NCBI GenBank assembly: GCA_938042245.1
Contig: CALIRO010000062.1
Coordinates: forward strand, 57,565 to 121,564
Reading direction: 5' to 3'
Length of the DNA: 64,000 nt
Source: an uncultured Thermoguttaceae bacterium
Lineage (GTDB): Bacteria; Planctomycetota; Planctomycetia; Pirellulales; Thermoguttaceae
Shown: positions 26,029-35,709 of the stretch, in pieces
Layout of the letters: every line of letters begins with the position of its first letter
Position numbering within the stretch: the first letter of the stretch is position 1
Position numbers and translations under genes: made by a program
Notes under the pieces: model-generated
Seen by the model: only the letters and a program-made list of their open reading frames with translations
What the model was told of the DNA's origin: nothing
The model's database searches: none

Positions 26029-27796
26029 CCGAGCTTCCGGGCAGCGCCTCTGCCACGGCAGTCCGGAATGGCGGAGATCTCTCTCAGGATCAGTAGGAAC
26101 ACTTGGCTCCTAAAGCCATTGGCTTATTTCAAGGAGGCTGCAGCTAGCGCCGACGAAAGAGGTTTTGGTACTCACCTCCTGCCGGCAGGTTTTGGTGGAA
26201 GCATGGAAGTATATACCAATGTTTTATTTCTCTTCCCCTGGCTCTCCAGAACCCCTTTTCTCCCACCTTTGCTACAAGAACCGAAAACCCACCAAAAGGT
26301 TTTACACCCCACCTAATGCGGGCAATATCTGCCTAATCGCCCTGCCTCTTTGCGCAGCGTATCGTGGAGTCCTATTTCCCTGGCGGCGCCACATACATCC
26401 AACACGGGCGGGCTAATGCCCCTTTGCACACAAGATCTTTTTTTTTATAGGAACCTCTGAATAATTTAAAGGAGATATTTTTACACTATTTCGAAACATC
26501 CGTCAATAGCCCCAACATATAGTGGCGCTGCCGACATTAGACTCAATATATAGTGCCCAGCAATGGGAACCGATAGGCAAAGGAATAGATCAAATATTCA
26601 TAGAGTTCACGTAATGTTCAGTATTCTGCGGAGCTTCTTATATTTCACCCAGTATAGCTTCGCCGAATGAAATCGGTCCTTTTCATCTCCACCCCAACAG
26701 GAGAGCCACCCAATCTCATCCCCAAAAGCAAATCACCAGAAGTTAGTGTTGATGGGTTTCTGGTGTGCCGATTCAGGGGCCACAAGTTTGGATTGCTGGT
26801 AGCCCGAAAGGAAGGAGCCTTCCTGGTAGTGAAAGAAGTGTGTCTGCTACTTTCCTAAGCTTTTATCTATCTTGTTTATTTTGTGCAAATTATCATACGA
26901 TTTAGGGCACTCAGTTTGTCTCCCTTCAATGTTAGTTACTTAATTTCTTAACTTATGTTGGGAAAATTACCGTACCCGCGGCCACCAGGCTCGTAGATCC
27001 TCTTCACCATTCGCCAGTGCCGATCCACTATTCCCCAACATGGAACTCTTTCGAATATCCCCTATGGTCTCCGATGGAGAGACGGAGGGTTTGAGATTGT
27101 ACTGGACTCGTCAGTTTGCTAGAAAGTGCCCTGTTGTTTTTGCAACCGAACCTTTAGGGGAAGCCTGGTCAATCGCATCCCAGGAAGCGCATGACTTCTA
27201 AAGCTAAGCAAAAAAACTTTTAAAGTTTACTTAAAGTTTTTATTTTTCATATATTATCTATTTTGTGCAAATATCTCAGTTTCTATCTTTTATACAACAT
27301 GCCTCCCCAAAAGCACATCTTTATTTCTTCGGGAATGAAAAAATCCTTTCCGATTTCGGCACAAGCCGATTTTATCAAAGATGAGCCTCCTAGATTCCAT
27401 CCAGGGGTGGACCGGGTCCAGTGGCTCTTAGGAGGCCCTCTAACCGAGCAATCTCGTTTTGCTTCTTTGTGGAAAAAACTTTCCCTGGCAGCTAGGCTGC
27501 CCTAACGAACCAGTCTACCAAAGGTCCGATTGCTGCTTCCCAACAGGGGGGATAAGCTCCTGCGGGATGTAGAGGCGAACAAGGAGGATAAGCAGATGGC
27601 CGAGGGCCCCTATGGGTGGGGGACCAAAACGTACCTGTCCTCTCTCCAGGAGGTGCCAGGGTCAGGATCCCCTTTGGATGTCCTTCCGGATAAGGTTGGA
27701 AGGGATAAGTTTTGCAAGGCAAGGGTGCTCCGGAGAAGGATGCCCAGGGTTGCTGAATGGAAACCGAGCTGGGGGTATTTTCTCCATAATGGTTGA
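26029..27796. other. 1.8-kb region without a recognisable gene
   Basis: This is the longest non-coding stretch in the window. It contains family 1 copy C (26450-26638), a fragment of a family 2 left end at 26652-26669 (GTATAGCTTCGCCGAATG), and two A/T-rich patches around 26860-26960 and 27200-27300 that share the exact word TATTTTGTGCAAAT (26877-26890 and 27259-27272). The short open frames (63-90 residues) have no domain signs or ribosome-binding sites. I see no tRNA. It may be a graveyard of mobile DNA. Confidence 0.5.
26450..26638 (+). mobile_element. Family 1 MITE-like element, copy C
   Basis: The element starts GGAACCTCTGAATAATTT and ends at GCGGAGCTTCT. The upstream bases TTATA (26445-26449) recur at 26638-26642, overlapping the last element base, so a 4- or 5-bp duplication is present depending on where the end is drawn. 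It is more diverged than copies A and B in its central part. A family 2 left-end fragment starts about 14 bases downstream, the same neighbour order as copy B. Confidence 0.78.
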
Positions 27797-30742
27797 ATGT
27801 TTATGAGCTGGCAAAAACGAGACACGATTTGGCCCGTGTTGTGTATTTTAGCCGGTTTATTTGGATTAATTCTTATTACGCCCCGACCCTGGCAGCGCAA
27901 AGTTCCTCACCATTTTGTGTTCCCCCGTGGGCTTGTGCGGGAGGGTGCTTCCTACCGGGTAGCGAAGGAGGACTTTTCAGCCCCCATCGTTAGGGGAGGT
28001 GTGGAAGGCGCTGAGGTCCATGGGGAGCAACCTAGGCCTGAGGGCCGACCTAGGGAGAATGAGCGGAAAAGGGCCGAAGCGGAGCCAGCTCCTGCGTTGG
28101 AGCGGAAAGAGTGGCCTCTTTGCTTAGCTAGTGCGCCGACGGAAGCCAATCCTCTTCGGAGCCACCTGCTGCCTATTCCAGCGGAATCCCAGGCCCAGCA
28201 TTCCAGCGTGATTGAGGAGGGCCAATCAGAGGGGGGATCGTCCCAGTCAGAGGCGGTCAGGAGGGCTAGGGGATTTCTTTCCGTTCCGTTGCCAGAAGTT
28301 TTTCCAGGGGGGTCGGCCCAATCGGAACCTACCAGGTGCTCCGAACCAGCCCAGCCTCCCGCCTCGGAAGCCCCTTCGCTGCTGGCAGAGCAACCCAAAC
28401 TACCCAAACACCCGGTGGAACGGTCTGGGGAGTCCGAAGCACTGGCCCCGCCGGAACAGGCACCATTCTCCCAGGCAGCCCAGATGTCCGTGTTGGCCTC
28501 AGGAGCCGAAGGGGAAACAGTGCGCATAGCTACAGAGTCGGCCGACTCGTCCACGGAATCTGCCTCGGGTAGAGAGTTGGCCATCGCTGGGAAGGAACCT
28601 GCCCTGGCCGAAACTCCTTCAGGGGCTGCTTCTGAAGGGGAGCCAGAAAGCAGGCCTCTGGCAAGGGACCGTTCCGGCCCGGCCTGGATGCCGGAGGCAT
28701 TGATTACCCAATTGGAGGCCATTGCCGAAGACCCTCAGGCAGGGCCTTGGGCCAAGCAAGTGCTTCTGGAAGTGCGGGCCTTGGCGCCTTTGTTGGAACA
28801 TCGGCCTGTGGAGGCGAGCATGATTTTGCATCGGCTGACCCAATTGGGCAGAGAAAGCGACGCCTTGGAACCGCAGATAACCGATCGGCGAACTTTTCGG
28901 ATATTTCGGCAGGTGCGGTTTGGGTTGTATCGGCGTTTGGATTTATGGTCTCATTGGCTTCAAGAGCCTCGGGAGATCAAAGAGGCAGGCGATTTGCTGG
29001 AGCTAAGCGAAGCGGATTGGCGGCAGTTGACCGAGGCGGTCGAGGAACTGGATCGTCTGACGGCCAATTCGCCGGAAGGGCGTGGTTGGCGGCGGTACTT
29101 GCTTTTGGATCGGCTCCGGGAATTGATAGCTCGTCGGCAGGAACTTTCTGCAGCAGAACGGCGGGGGGTGGCCCGGAGCATTTTGGAACGGTTCAGCCGT
29201 CGTGGTTTGGCCCCGGAGCAACAACGTTTTTTGAACACTGGTCCAGCCGGTACGGTCCAACAGCATCTACGCCTCTGGGCTGCTGAGCCAGCTCCGGAAA
29301 CGCTGGAAGTGCTGGCTAACCTGGAAGCCTATGAAGCCACTGCGCAGCCTAGCCACGCCCAGCGATTGGCCAATGATTGTCAGCGTTTGCTGTTTTCTGC
29401 CCATCCAGTTCGCCGGGCCTTGGGCGAGAAAATCCGCTACCATTATCAGAATCCGAATTTGCGGATTGTTGTTACCGAGGATTTGCTGAATCGGCTGATA
29501 CCGCCCCGGGATCCGGAATATCAGTGGGTCTCGGACACGGTATTGGGGGTGCCGGTCCGGGGGCGCAGTTTGGTCTTTACCGATGTGGCGGTACGTACGA
29601 TACCGGACCCAGCTCGGATTCGACTCGCCTTGGAGGTTACAGGCCGGGTTTCCTCCCTGACCACGGCGTTTCAAGGCCCGGCGATTTTTTATAATCGGAG
29701 CGATGCGGTGTATGTGGCTCGAAAGCCGTTGGAGGTCGGCACGTTTGGCATCCGACTGTGGCCAGCGGAGGTGGAGGTACGTAATTCCACTCGGTTGCGG
29801 GCAGTGGAGACGGATTTTGACCCGATTCCGCTGCTGGGTGCGATTGTTCATGAGGTAGCACGATCCCAGCATGAGGCGCGGCGTTGGGAGGCGGATCGGG
29901 AAGTCGAGGCGAAGTTGCGGGCACGGGCCAAAGCCCAAATCGACGCCGAGGCAGATGCCAGGCTAACAAGTGTTTCTCGCCATTTGCAAGAGCAGATTTT
30001 GGAGCCGATGGCCGCTCTGGGGCTTGGACCAGAGATGGTGGAGGCTAAAACAGACTCACAGCGGATTACGATGCGGCTTCGCATCGGCGCTTTTGACCAA
30101 CTGGGCGCCAATACCCCTCGGCCTTGGGCGCCCAGCGATAGCCTGGCCAGCTTCCAGGTACATGAATCGGCCATCAATAATTTCTTAGACCGATTAGATT
30201 TGGCGGGCCGCACTTTGACGTTGCCGGAGCTTCGTCAGTGGGTGGCCGAACGGCTCCGCCGGCCTGAATTCGCCCAACGCCACACCGAACATGATGACGT
30301 TACCCTCACCTTTGCCGAGCAAGACCCGGTAGTCGTGCGGTTTCAGAATGGCCGGGTTTCGGTGCAGCTTACAATCGTCTATCTCCGCAAAGGAAAGAAT
30401 GAATGGTATGATTTTCAGGTATGCGCCTTTTACCGTCCGGAGATCGACGGAGGGGAAGCCCGGCTGGTGCGGGACGGCGTGGTCCAACTGCGCGGTCAGT
30501 TGGACATGCGATCCCAGATCGGTTTGCGCGGCCTGTTTGGAAAAGCTTTCGACAAAGAAAAACCACTGCTTGTCTCGCCGGAACATATCAGCCCGGATCC
30601 CAGAATGCGGGAGCTGATGATTACCCAGTTTGTGATTGAAGACGGCTGGGTAGGAATTGCTATTGGGCCGAAGCAGCGCCCTGTACCGCCAGAACTGGTA
30701 CGTTTGCCCAAGGCGCCTGCCTCCCTGGGGCCGATCTACTAA
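27797..30742 (+). CDS. Large membrane-anchored hypothetical protein
   Basis: The 981-residue protein is not a family I can name. Residues about 12-30 form one membrane segment (TIWPVLCILAGLFGLILI). Residues about 40-300 are low-complexity, rich in Glu, Ala, Ser and Pro, probably disordered. Residues about 310-560 are helical with many Arg/Leu/Glu. From about 560 to the end the chain alternates beta-rich stretches (RGRSLVFTDVAVRTIPDPAR, DVTLTFAEQDPVVVRFQNGR) with a charged helix near 695-735. The C-terminal half looks conserved and globular. The start is ATG 27797 or ATG 27803; neither has a good ribosome-binding site. Similar long anchored proteins occur in other planctomycetes, as far as I recall. 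Confidence 0.7.
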   Translation: MFMSWQKRDTIWPVLCILAGLFGLILITPRPWQRKVPHHFVFPRGLVREGASYRVAKEDFSAPIVRGGVEGAEVHGEQPRPEGRPRENERKRAEAEPAPALERKEWPLCLASAPTEANPLRSHLLPIPAESQAQHSSVIEEGQSEGGSSQSEAVRRARGFLSVPLPEVFPGGSAQSEPTRCSEPAQPPASEAPSLLAEQPKLPKHPVERSGESEALAPPEQAPFSQAAQMSVLASGAEGETVRIATESADSSTESASGRELAIAGKEPALAETPSGAASEGEPESRPLARDRSGPAWMPEALITQLEAIAEDPQAGPWAKQVLLEVRALAPLLEHRPVEASMILHRLTQLGRESDALEPQITDRRTFRIFRQVRFGLYRRLDLWSHWLQEPREIKEAGDLLELSEADWRQLTEAVEELDRLTANSPEGRGWRRYLLLDRLRELIARRQELSAAERRGVARSILERFSRRGLAPEQQRFLNTGPAGTVQQHLRLWAAEPAPETLEVLANLEAYEATAQPSHAQRLANDCQRLLFSAHPVRRALGEKIRYHYQNPNLRIVVTEDLLNRLIPPRDPEYQWVSDTVLGVPVRGRSLVFTDVAVRTIPDPARIRLALEVTGRVSSLTTAFQGPAIFYNRSDAVYVARKPLEVGTFGIRLWPAEVEVRNSTRLRAVETDFDPIPLLGAIVHEVARSQHEARRWEADREVEAKLRARAKAQIDAEADARLTSVSRHLQEQILEPMAALGLGPEMVEAKTDSQRITMRLRIGAFDQLGANTPRPWAPSDSLASFQVHESAINNFLDRLDLAGRTLTLPELRQWVAERLRRPEFAQRHTEHDDVTLTFAEQDPVVVRFQNGRVSVQLTIVYLRKGKNEWYDFQVCAFYRPEIDGGEARLVRDGVVQLRGQLDMRSQIGLRGLFGKAFDKEKPLLVSPEHISPDPRMRELMITQFVIEDGWVGIAIGPKQRPVPPELVRLPKAPASLGPIY

Positions 30743-30904
30743 ACCTATGATGACTTTTTGCAAGGTTGCCACTCTGGGGCCCATTTACGGAACTAATGAT
30801 GCCTGTATATATGTTTTTCAATTTCTGAATATACGTGAATTTTCGTTTCCACAGAGGCGGCGGAAGCCAGGCCGGCCTCCCCCACGCTAGGCAAAAGCAT
30901 CCCA

Positions 30905-30965
30905 ATCCCCTTTCCCCTCCGCGGGAGAGGGGTAAGGTTGAGGGGGAAACTTCTCTCCTCTCCGG
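30905..30965. repeat. Family 3 palindromic repeat between convergent genes
   Basis: CCCCTTTCCCCTCCGCGGGAGAGG and, further on, CTCTCCTCTCCGGGGAAAGG form short inverted arms between the convergent ends of the 981-residue protein gene and the DUF1570 gene. It could act as a two-way terminator hairpin, though no T-run follows. Confidence 0.55.
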
Positions 30966-30974
30966 GGAAAGGCG

Positions 30975-32492
30975 TTAGGGGGATGGTTTGGCTGCCTGGA
31001 GGCTGGCCTGCATGTACTGCCGGTATTGGCGATCCAGTTCGGCATACGGCGTTTTGGTCAGGCGGGCTAGGGTGCCCGGATCGTCTCGGCCGGAATAGAC
31101 GGCCCGGAGATACTCGATCAAAGCATCTCGGTATCGACCGCCGTCGTAAAAGACCAAAAAATGCGTCAGTCCAGCGGCCTGGCTATAAAGGGTAGCGATG
31201 CGGGGGTTAGACTGAAATTTTTCCATGCCATAGGAACAAAATTCCGCCAGCGGCACATAAAAATTTTCTTCCAGCAGTCGGTAGCGGGCTGCCTGGATGC
31301 GCTGGTCTTCCCATCCGCCCAGCAAGAGCCAATCCCCTTCTTGCCGGAGAGTTTCCATGAGCAGAGCCACTCCTTCGATGATCCAGAAATTGGCTGCCTG
31401 GCCAACCTGAGGCGCTACAGGCCGAGTCTCGTGGAACAGTTGATGGGTGGCTTCGTGCAGCAGGGTTCGCTCTTCAAACTCATCGCCAGCAAAGAAGTAG
31501 CATCGCCGTGTAGGGGCTAAATACAGGCCGATGGTTTGGTCAATTTGCGGAATGGCTTCTCGAAGGGCTGCCAGGTATTGCTCCCGGTTTTTGAAATAGA
31601 CCACCCGATGCTGGGGGAACCGGAGGGCTTGGGCCTTGGCTTGGAGGTTGAACCAACTGGCCATTTGTTCTTCGGTGGCATAATACCGAAAAAACAATTG
31701 TCGCCAGACCCGGTATAGGCGTTCCAGTTTCACCCCCAGGGCCACGCCCGCCTCCAGACTGTGGTTGGTACGGATGAGGTAATGCTCGGTTTCGATGTCC
31801 CAGCCGTGGTGAATGTCCGAATGGAGCCGGGCGTCTTCTTCGGCGCTGATCCATCGGCCTTGGTAGTAACGCTGACCCTGTTCATACCGGGAAATGTGCG
31901 ATTTGGGCAACCAGCCGAACCGCTCGTGCCAGACCTGCCCGGCTCGGAGTTTGCGGAGCTCGTAGTCGGTTCGCCAGGCGCCCTGGTAGGGCTGGTAGCC
32001 GAGGAAGCGGCGGATAGCTTCATGATCGGGGTCTTCGCGCGCGGCATCCAGGACCAATTGGACAGCCAGCGAAGCTTGTCCAGCGCGGGCGGCCCGCCGG
32101 GCCAGCTCCCAAAGAGCTGCTGCCTGCTGACGACGCAATTGCCAGAAACGCTGGTGCCACTCCGCCTGCGGTCCTGTAGCATCCGGGGGCGGCTTGGGCG
32201 GACCTACCGGTTCAGGGAGTCTGGCAATATAAAGGGTCGAGGGATCCTGGGGGGTTAACCACGAGCGGGTCTTTTGGGCTTCTGCTGCCAAGCCGTGCGC
32301 TTGTGCCCAGTCGGCCAGAGCCGTCAAATCCTGTAGGTATTTCGCCCGGGTCTCCCGGATCGTTTTGGGCAAATCCTGGGGGGGTTGTCCAAATAAATTG
32401 TTGGCCAGTAATATCCAAAAGATTACTATACCTGGCCAAATCCACTGCACCCGGTTTCCCTTAAGTCGCACATCCATCGGCCCGATTCCCAT
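30975..32492 (-). CDS. DUF1570 putative secreted metallopeptidase (copy 1)
   Basis: This 505-residue protein has an N-terminal signal segment (IWPGIVIFWILLANNLFG). The DUF1570 domain occupies the C-terminal half, with the gluzincin-type HExxH motif LLHEATHQLFHE at about residue 343 and a downstream WIIEGVALLMETL whose Glu is the probable third zinc ligand. Residues about 190-230 hold a conserved HERFGWLPKSHISRYEQG stretch. AAGGAG precedes the ATG by 13 bases. The domain predicts extracytoplasmic zinc peptidase activity, but no member is characterised to my knowledge. A second, shorter paralogue is at 50316-51467. Confidence 0.82.
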   Translation of the reverse strand: MGIGPMDVRLKGNRVQWIWPGIVIFWILLANNLFGQPPQDLPKTIRETRAKYLQDLTALADWAQAHGLAAEAQKTRSWLTPQDPSTLYIARLPEPVGPPKPPPDATGPQAEWHQRFWQLRRQQAAALWELARRAARAGQASLAVQLVLDAAREDPDHEAIRRFLGYQPYQGAWRTDYELRKLRAGQVWHERFGWLPKSHISRYEQGQRYYQGRWISAEEDARLHSDIHHGWDIETEHYLIRTNHSLEAGVALGVKLERLYRVWRQLFFRYYATEEQMASWFNLQAKAQALRFPQHRVVYFKNREQYLAALREAIPQIDQTIGLYLAPTRRCYFFAGDEFEERTLLHEATHQLFHETRPVAPQVGQAANFWIIEGVALLMETLRQEGDWLLLGGWEDQRIQAARYRLLEENFYVPLAEFCSYGMEKFQSNPRIATLYSQAAGLTHFLVFYDGGRYRDALIEYLRAVYSGRDDPGTLARLTKTPYAELDRQYRQYMQASLQAAKPSP

Positions 32493-32550
32493 TCAACAGT
32501 GCCTTCTCCTTGAATTGTACGTTATCCGACAAAGGCGGAGCGAACCTATG

Positions 32551-33738
32551 TTACAGATATTCTGTCCAGCCGCGCTCGGCCAACCACTGGGTAATCTTTC
32601 GCAGCGATTCTTCTTGGCGTTTGTCGGCTACCAGGGTGGCGTCGGGTGTAACGACGATCAGAAGGTTCTCCAGGCCGACGGTGGCCACCAGATGGTTCGG
32701 ATCGGTGCTCCGGATGATGCAGCCGGCCGTGTCCCATAGCAGGGTTCGGTGGGCGGCCAGGACATTGCCCTCTGGGTCGGCCGGGATGAATCGTTCCAAG
32801 GCCCGCCAATTGCCTACATCGTCCCAGTTAAACGGCGCCTCGATCACTAGCACATTCTGGGCCTTTTCCATTACCGCATAGTCAATGGATCGGCCTTGGA
32901 TGGCCGAAAACTCCTCCCGTAACACCTGATCGAACAATGGACTATCGGCCGCCTGGGCGATGCGATCTAAATGGGAGTACATGTCCGGCTCATATTGGCG
33001 GATTTGGTCCAAGATGGTGCGAGCCTTCCAGACAAAGATGCCGGCATTCCAGTAAAACCGGCCGGTCTGAAGATATTGTTGGGCAAGGGCCGCCTTAGGT
33101 TTTTCATGAAACTTTTGTACCTGATAGACGTTTAGCCATCCAGCTTCCTGAAGAGGCGCACGGCCAGAAAGAGCTTGACCAGGGCCTGCTGCGGGAGGAC
33201 TGCCAGCCGGTTCTTTTGGCATGGAAGCTGCTAGTTCGGCAGGTGGCCATGGGATCGGTTCGCCCCGTTCAATGTAGCCAAACGTCTCAGCCGGATAGGT
33301 GGGCCGAATGCCCAAGGTGATTAGACGGCTCGGATCTTGCTCGACAAGTTGCTCGGCCAGCCGAAGCGTCTGCTGAAATGCTTCCACCGGAGCGATCCGC
33401 TGATCGGCCGGTAGAACCACCATCGTGGCATCTGGGTCTTCCCGGAGCAGGCGCACAGCGGCCAACCCGATGCAGGGAGCGGTATCCCGTTTGCACGGTT
33501 CGATCAAGATGGCGTCCCGGCGGAGTTCGGGTAACTGCTCGGCCACTGCCGGAGCAAGCCGCTCGGACGTTGCCACCCACACCTGCTCCAACGCCACCAG
33601 GCCGCCTAACCGTTCCACCGTCTCTTGCAAGAGACTTTTTTGACTGAACATCCGCAGAAGCTGCTTCGGCCGATCCATTCGGCTTTCCGGCCAGAACCGA
33701 GTGCCGGTGCCTCCAGCCATAATCACCGCATGAAGCAT
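32551..33738 (-). CDS. manC: Mannose-1-phosphate guanylyltransferase
   Basis: The 395-residue product from the ATG at 33738 (GGGAGGAGCGGGCG before it) makes GDP-mannose from mannose-1-phosphate and GTP. The nucleotide-binding motif MAGGTGTRFWPESRMDRPKQ is at residues about 8-26, and FHEKPKAALAQQYLQTG together with FYWNAGIFVWKA is the sugar-binding region of the family. It is the single-domain form, without the C-terminal phosphomannose isomerase domain found in many ManC proteins. An insert of about 30 residues rich in Pro, Ala and Gly precedes FHEKPK. It lies between a DUF1570 gene and a UDP-sugar pyrophosphorylase, so nucleotide-sugar supply for surface glycans is a likely theme. Confidence 0.93.
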   Translation of the reverse strand: MLHAVIMAGGTGTRFWPESRMDRPKQLLRMFSQKSLLQETVERLGGLVALEQVWVATSERLAPAVAEQLPELRRDAILIEPCKRDTAPCIGLAAVRLLREDPDATMVVLPADQRIAPVEAFQQTLRLAEQLVEQDPSRLITLGIRPTYPAETFGYIERGEPIPWPPAELAASMPKEPAGSPPAAGPGQALSGRAPLQEAGWLNVYQVQKFHEKPKAALAQQYLQTGRFYWNAGIFVWKARTILDQIRQYEPDMYSHLDRIAQAADSPLFDQVLREEFSAIQGRSIDYAVMEKAQNVLVIEAPFNWDDVGNWRALERFIPADPEGNVLAAHRTLLWDTAGCIIRSTDPNHLVATVGLENLLIVVTPDATLVADKRQEESLRKITQWLAERGWTEYL

Positions 33739-33845
33739 CGCCCGCTCCTCCCTCATTGTGTTCGCGTCTAACTGAATAGTCCTTCTCGCCTAACCGAATA
33801 GGTATTCGCTCGAAAGCGGCCATGCCGCTCAGAGCCTCCTTCTGT

Positions 33846-35258
33846 CTATCCCAAATAGGTGGGTTGGCGGATAGAAGTTCCGGCTGGGATTTTCTCCCGG
33901 AGCTCTTCAACATCTAGGGCGAATAGGGGACTAATTTCCACCATAACCCCCTCAGCCACTTCTGCCCCGACGGACCGAAGCCATTGGCGGTAAAGGGCGG
34001 ACATCTGCGTTTGGACGCTTTCCGGAGTATCTTCCTTAGCACCTGAGGCGTTTTTCACCGGCGCAAAACACTCCTTCGGGTCCCCTTCCACCACAATGGC
34101 TCCCTCCGCATACGGGAGCAAGTCGAAAAGGAACCGCTCAAACTTAATTGCATTCGGTTGGTCTGGGTGGATCAGTCGGCCTTGGCTGTCCAAATAGGGC
34201 ACCTTTTTCCGAGCCCGATGAAACGGAAGCTGATCGGCCTGCTCGGCCATCCGTGCCAGGAAATCGACCCGAATGGCATGTACGGCAATACTGCCCGCCC
34301 AAAGCAGCAAGCTGCCATCCGGTTTTCGCCGGTCGGCCAGTTCGTCCGGTAAATCGCTATATTCAATCACATAAAGCCGACCATCTACCCAGATCACATT
34401 GCCCACCCGTTCCAGCGGATGCCGCTTGGCAATGACTAAAGTGGTCATTTCCGATTGGGCCAACTGGTGCCAACCCAAAAACCGCGGGTCGCAAACCGGC
34501 ACCAGCGGATTATCCACCTGGAAATAAAAGAAATGCTCCAGTCCCCGCCGTTGGGCATGCTGCAAGGCACCGCTGTGCGACATGGCAGCAATCAAACCGC
34601 CGTGCCCATCCGGGCTGAGAGCTAACCGGCCAGCAGCTTCCAGCAGGAGCTTGCCCGTCTGGCCGTCCACCGCTGGCATCTGGCCCTGGCAAAAAATCAC
34701 CACATCGTCGGCCGGAAGCCCAAAAAACTGATGCGTCTCCAAAAACTGCCGAGTCGGCCCCTCGGTAGCCGGGCTGGTCATCAGATAAACAGGCATCCGC
34801 ACCCCATACCGCCGACCCACAGCCAAGACCTTCTCAAAATGGATCTGAAAAAGCGTTTTTCGGGAAATTGGGCCGATGGGGAACATCCCTTTCGGCTGCG
34901 AGAAGCCAAGCCGACTGCCTTGCCCCCCCGCTACCAGGATGACCCCCACCCTGCCTTGGCGGAGTAGTTGCTGGCCGACTTGGCGGGCCTCCGCAGGAGA
35001 AAACGGTAGCCCACTTCCATCCAGCCGAACCCCGGGCGGCGATTCGGCCCGCTCCAGAAGGCGGTCAATATCCGGCCCTGCCAACCGGCCCTCCCAAAGC
35101 CGGGCTATCAGCTCCAGGTCCACCTGGGCCAGTTGCTCTGCCAAGCTCCGCCGCTGAGCCGGAGTCCACCGATCCCATAAGGCCAACAAATGCTCCTGAC
35201 CATATCGGGCCAGGCGATCGAATAAAGATCGGTAATTGGGTTCCGAGATCTCCGCCAT
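33846..35258 (-). CDS. UDPGP-family nucleotidyltransferase (UAP1-like UDP-sugar pyrophosphorylase)
   Basis: The 470-residue protein has the eukaryotic-type UDP-N-acetylglucosamine/UDP-glucose pyrophosphorylase fold. The signature VILVAGGQGSRLGFSQPKGM is at about residue 98, followed by PVYLMTSPATEGPTRQFLE, the uridine-binding FCQGQMPAVD and the metal-binding FFYFQVDNPLVPVCDP. UAP1-type enzymes form UDP-GlcNAc/GalNAc or UDP-glucose from UTP and the sugar-1-phosphate; substrate choice cannot be told here. The ATG at 35258 has no obvious ribosome-binding site. It runs in the same direction as manC, 107 bases upstream of it, so the two may be co-transcribed. Confidence 0.85.
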   Translation of the reverse strand: MAEISEPNYRSLFDRLARYGQEHLLALWDRWTPAQRRSLAEQLAQVDLELIARLWEGRLAGPDIDRLLERAESPPGVRLDGSGLPFSPAEARQVGQQLLRQGRVGVILVAGGQGSRLGFSQPKGMFPIGPISRKTLFQIHFEKVLAVGRRYGVRMPVYLMTSPATEGPTRQFLETHQFFGLPADDVVIFCQGQMPAVDGQTGKLLLEAAGRLALSPDGHGGLIAAMSHSGALQHAQRRGLEHFFYFQVDNPLVPVCDPRFLGWHQLAQSEMTTLVIAKRHPLERVGNVIWVDGRLYVIEYSDLPDELADRRKPDGSLLLWAGSIAVHAIRVDFLARMAEQADQLPFHRARKKVPYLDSQGRLIHPDQPNAIKFERFLFDLLPYAEGAIVVEGDPKECFAPVKNASGAKEDTPESVQTQMSALYRQWLRSVGAEVAEGVMVEISPLFALDVEELREKIPAGTSIRQPTYLG

Positions 35259-35709
35259 GTTTTTCTACCCAGTTGGCTGGTTGCCAGGAAAGATTCCCTG
35301 AAGAAGCTTACTTCCTTTTGATAGGGTAAATCCGAAGGGATGTCATTCCCGTTGCCTGTGTGTCATTCCTACGCAAGCGGCAGTCCAGGCTACCCTGTGC
35401 CGCTTCATTGTTTATCGCCTCTCCTTTGGCGGGAGAGGTCGGCCAATCGCCAGACTCACCCAGGGGCTAAGTAGCCCGGAGGGGGAACGATCTGGCTGGG
35501 GCCGGTGTGGGTCTGGGGCGGCAGCTAGCTGCCCCCCAGACCCACTGGGACTTAGCTTACCGAAAAACTCTCCTTTTTCAACATCCAAGGGGGAATGGGG
35601 GCCAGCAGCCGCGCTCCCGAGGCGCCCTCACCCGGCGTGCATCGCTCGCCAGCCTCTCCCACAGCGGGGACAGGTAAAATTGTTCTCTTGGCCAAGATGG
35701 CCCCAAAGT
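35259..35709. other. Intergenic region with family 3 repeat remnants
   Basis: This 451-base gap holds GCCTCTCCTTTGGCGGGAGAGG (35417-35438, a family 3 palindrome), CCCACAGCGGGGACAGG near 35660, and a GTCATTCC pair near 35342 and 35361 resembling the centre of family 2 elements. I find no gene. Confidence 0.5.

Noticed and set aside
16985..26638. CRISPR array from the repeated sequences
   Set aside because: The repeats are far apart, long, diverged and in both orientations, with no regular spacers or cas genes.
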